Positions 38,656 to 38,920 of a stretch of 38,920 bases of DNA are shown in pieces. The translations under genes and the position numbers were made by a program. Under the pieces are notes generated by a model. The model ran no database searches. It saw nothing but the letters and a program-made list of their open reading frames with translations, and was not told the origin of the DNA. The DNA comes from Methyloversatilis universalis (lineage in GTDB: Bacteria; Pseudomonadota; Gammaproteobacteria; Methylococcales; Methylococcaceae), in assembly GCA_020723665.1 (NCBI GenBank), contig DYIL01000034.1:1-38920 (forward strand), in the 5' to 3' direction. Position 1 is the first letter of the stretch. The number at the start of each line of letters is the position of its first letter.

Positions 38656-38850
38656 TTAAGGAAGCTCTGAATAAGTTTCCAAATTGGGAAAAGCGAACAG
38701 TGCAACTGTTGGATCCAAAAGGCCCTCACCCAACCCAATCACGCCGCACTTTCCCGTTGGGAGCGAACGCTAACGTGCGAAGCACGGCCCTTCGACACGC
38801 TCAGGACAGGTTTGTCCCAGCGGGAGAGGGCTTATTCAGAGCTTCCTTAA
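38656..38850. mobile_element. Dispersed miniature inverted-repeat element (copy 3, intact)
   Basis: A 195-bp element whose ends, TTAAGGAAGCTCTGAATAAG (38656-38675) and its exact reverse complement (38831-38850), are a perfect 20-bp inverted repeat. The terminal TTAA may include target-site bases (TA or TTAA). The interior has no reading frame of note. It contains small self-complementary units (AACAG/CTGTT, CGTGC/GCACG, GGGAC/GTCC-type) and a GCCCTCACCC segment that can pair with GGGAGAGGGC, so a transcript of it would fold strongly. Homologous copies lie at 15945-16165 and, truncated and inverted, at 1757-1860. Confidence 0.88.
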
Positions 38851-38865
38851 ATGATGAGGACCTCG

Positions 38866-38890
38866 AAAACCGCCTTCCCGGCGGTTTTTC
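38866..38890. terminator. Bidirectional intrinsic terminator
   Basis: AAAACCGCC (38866-38874) and GGCGGTTTT (38880-38888) form a 9-bp stem around TTCCC with A-rich and T-rich flanks on either side, so it can work in both directions. A second GC-rich hairpin GTGCGCCC/GGGCGCAC (about 38896-38915) follows. The genes they serve lie outside or at the edge of the window. Confidence 0.75.
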
Positions 38891-38920
38891 TCTTCGTGCG
38901 CCCGGCAGGGCGCACTCACT

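Overview
The window is a chromosomal segment (roughly 55-60% GC by eye) of a gammaproteobacterium. This is supported by the order glmS-glmU-atpCDGAHFEBI-parB-parA-rsmG-mnmG, the ATP synthase gene set, a UbiD-type decarboxylase, a CysE serine acetyltransferase, TrmJ, SuhB and a MoxR/DUF58/transglutaminase operon. A Methylococcales-type host is a guess from general impression only. No tRNA, rRNA, CRISPR array, phage or plasmid module was seen.

Layout. 1-1.8 kb: a small DUF1232 membrane protein and an unusual protein joining an HExxH zincin-like domain to a YkgJ-type cysteine-cluster domain. A partial copy of a dispersed repeat begins directly after the stop codon of the second gene. 1.9-3.4 kb: a DUF475/TerC-family membrane protein whose leader resembles the yybP-ykoY manganese riboswitch. 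3.4-18.1 kb, all minus strand: mnmG, rsmG, parA, parB, the nine-gene atpIBEFHAGDC operon, then glmU and glmS, with a strong intrinsic terminator between atpC and glmU. A complete copy of the dispersed repeat fills the mnmG-rsmG gap. 18.2-18.9 kb: a decayed IS481-family transposase, sitting where related genomes usually carry mnmE and the oriC-side genes. 19.0-22.9 kb, plus strand: a MoxR ATPase, a DUF58 protein and a membrane transglutaminase-like protein, tightly coupled. 22.9-24.3 kb: an nfeD/SPFH pair.

24.3-24.8 kb is a long AT-rich intergenic region with DnaA-box-like motifs and a perfect palindrome. The right part is mixed in orientation: a membrane-anchored coiled-coil protein, a CnoX/YbbN-like thioredoxin-TPR protein, an EAL-HDOD signalling protein, cysE, trmJ, suhB, a large DUF3772/MscS channel, ubiD, a second cluster of DnaA-box-like motifs, a GGDEF diguanylate cyclase with a long helical N-terminus, a small secreted protein with three internal repeats, a divergent tryptophan 2,3-dioxygenase-family enzyme, a small hypothetical protein, a perfect-ended 195-bp copy of the dispersed repeat, and a terminator hairpin.

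Working together: the left half is essential housekeeping (ATP synthesis, UDP-GlcNAc supply, chromosome partition, tRNA and rRNA modification). The right half is envelope and stress functions plus c-di-GMP signalling. The most unusual items are the miniature inverted-repeat element family, the three-repeat secreted protein, the zincin-YkgJ fusion, the divergent dioxygenase, and the two DnaA-box clusters near a broken origin-proximal gene order. No complete undescribed multigene system could be demonstrated.
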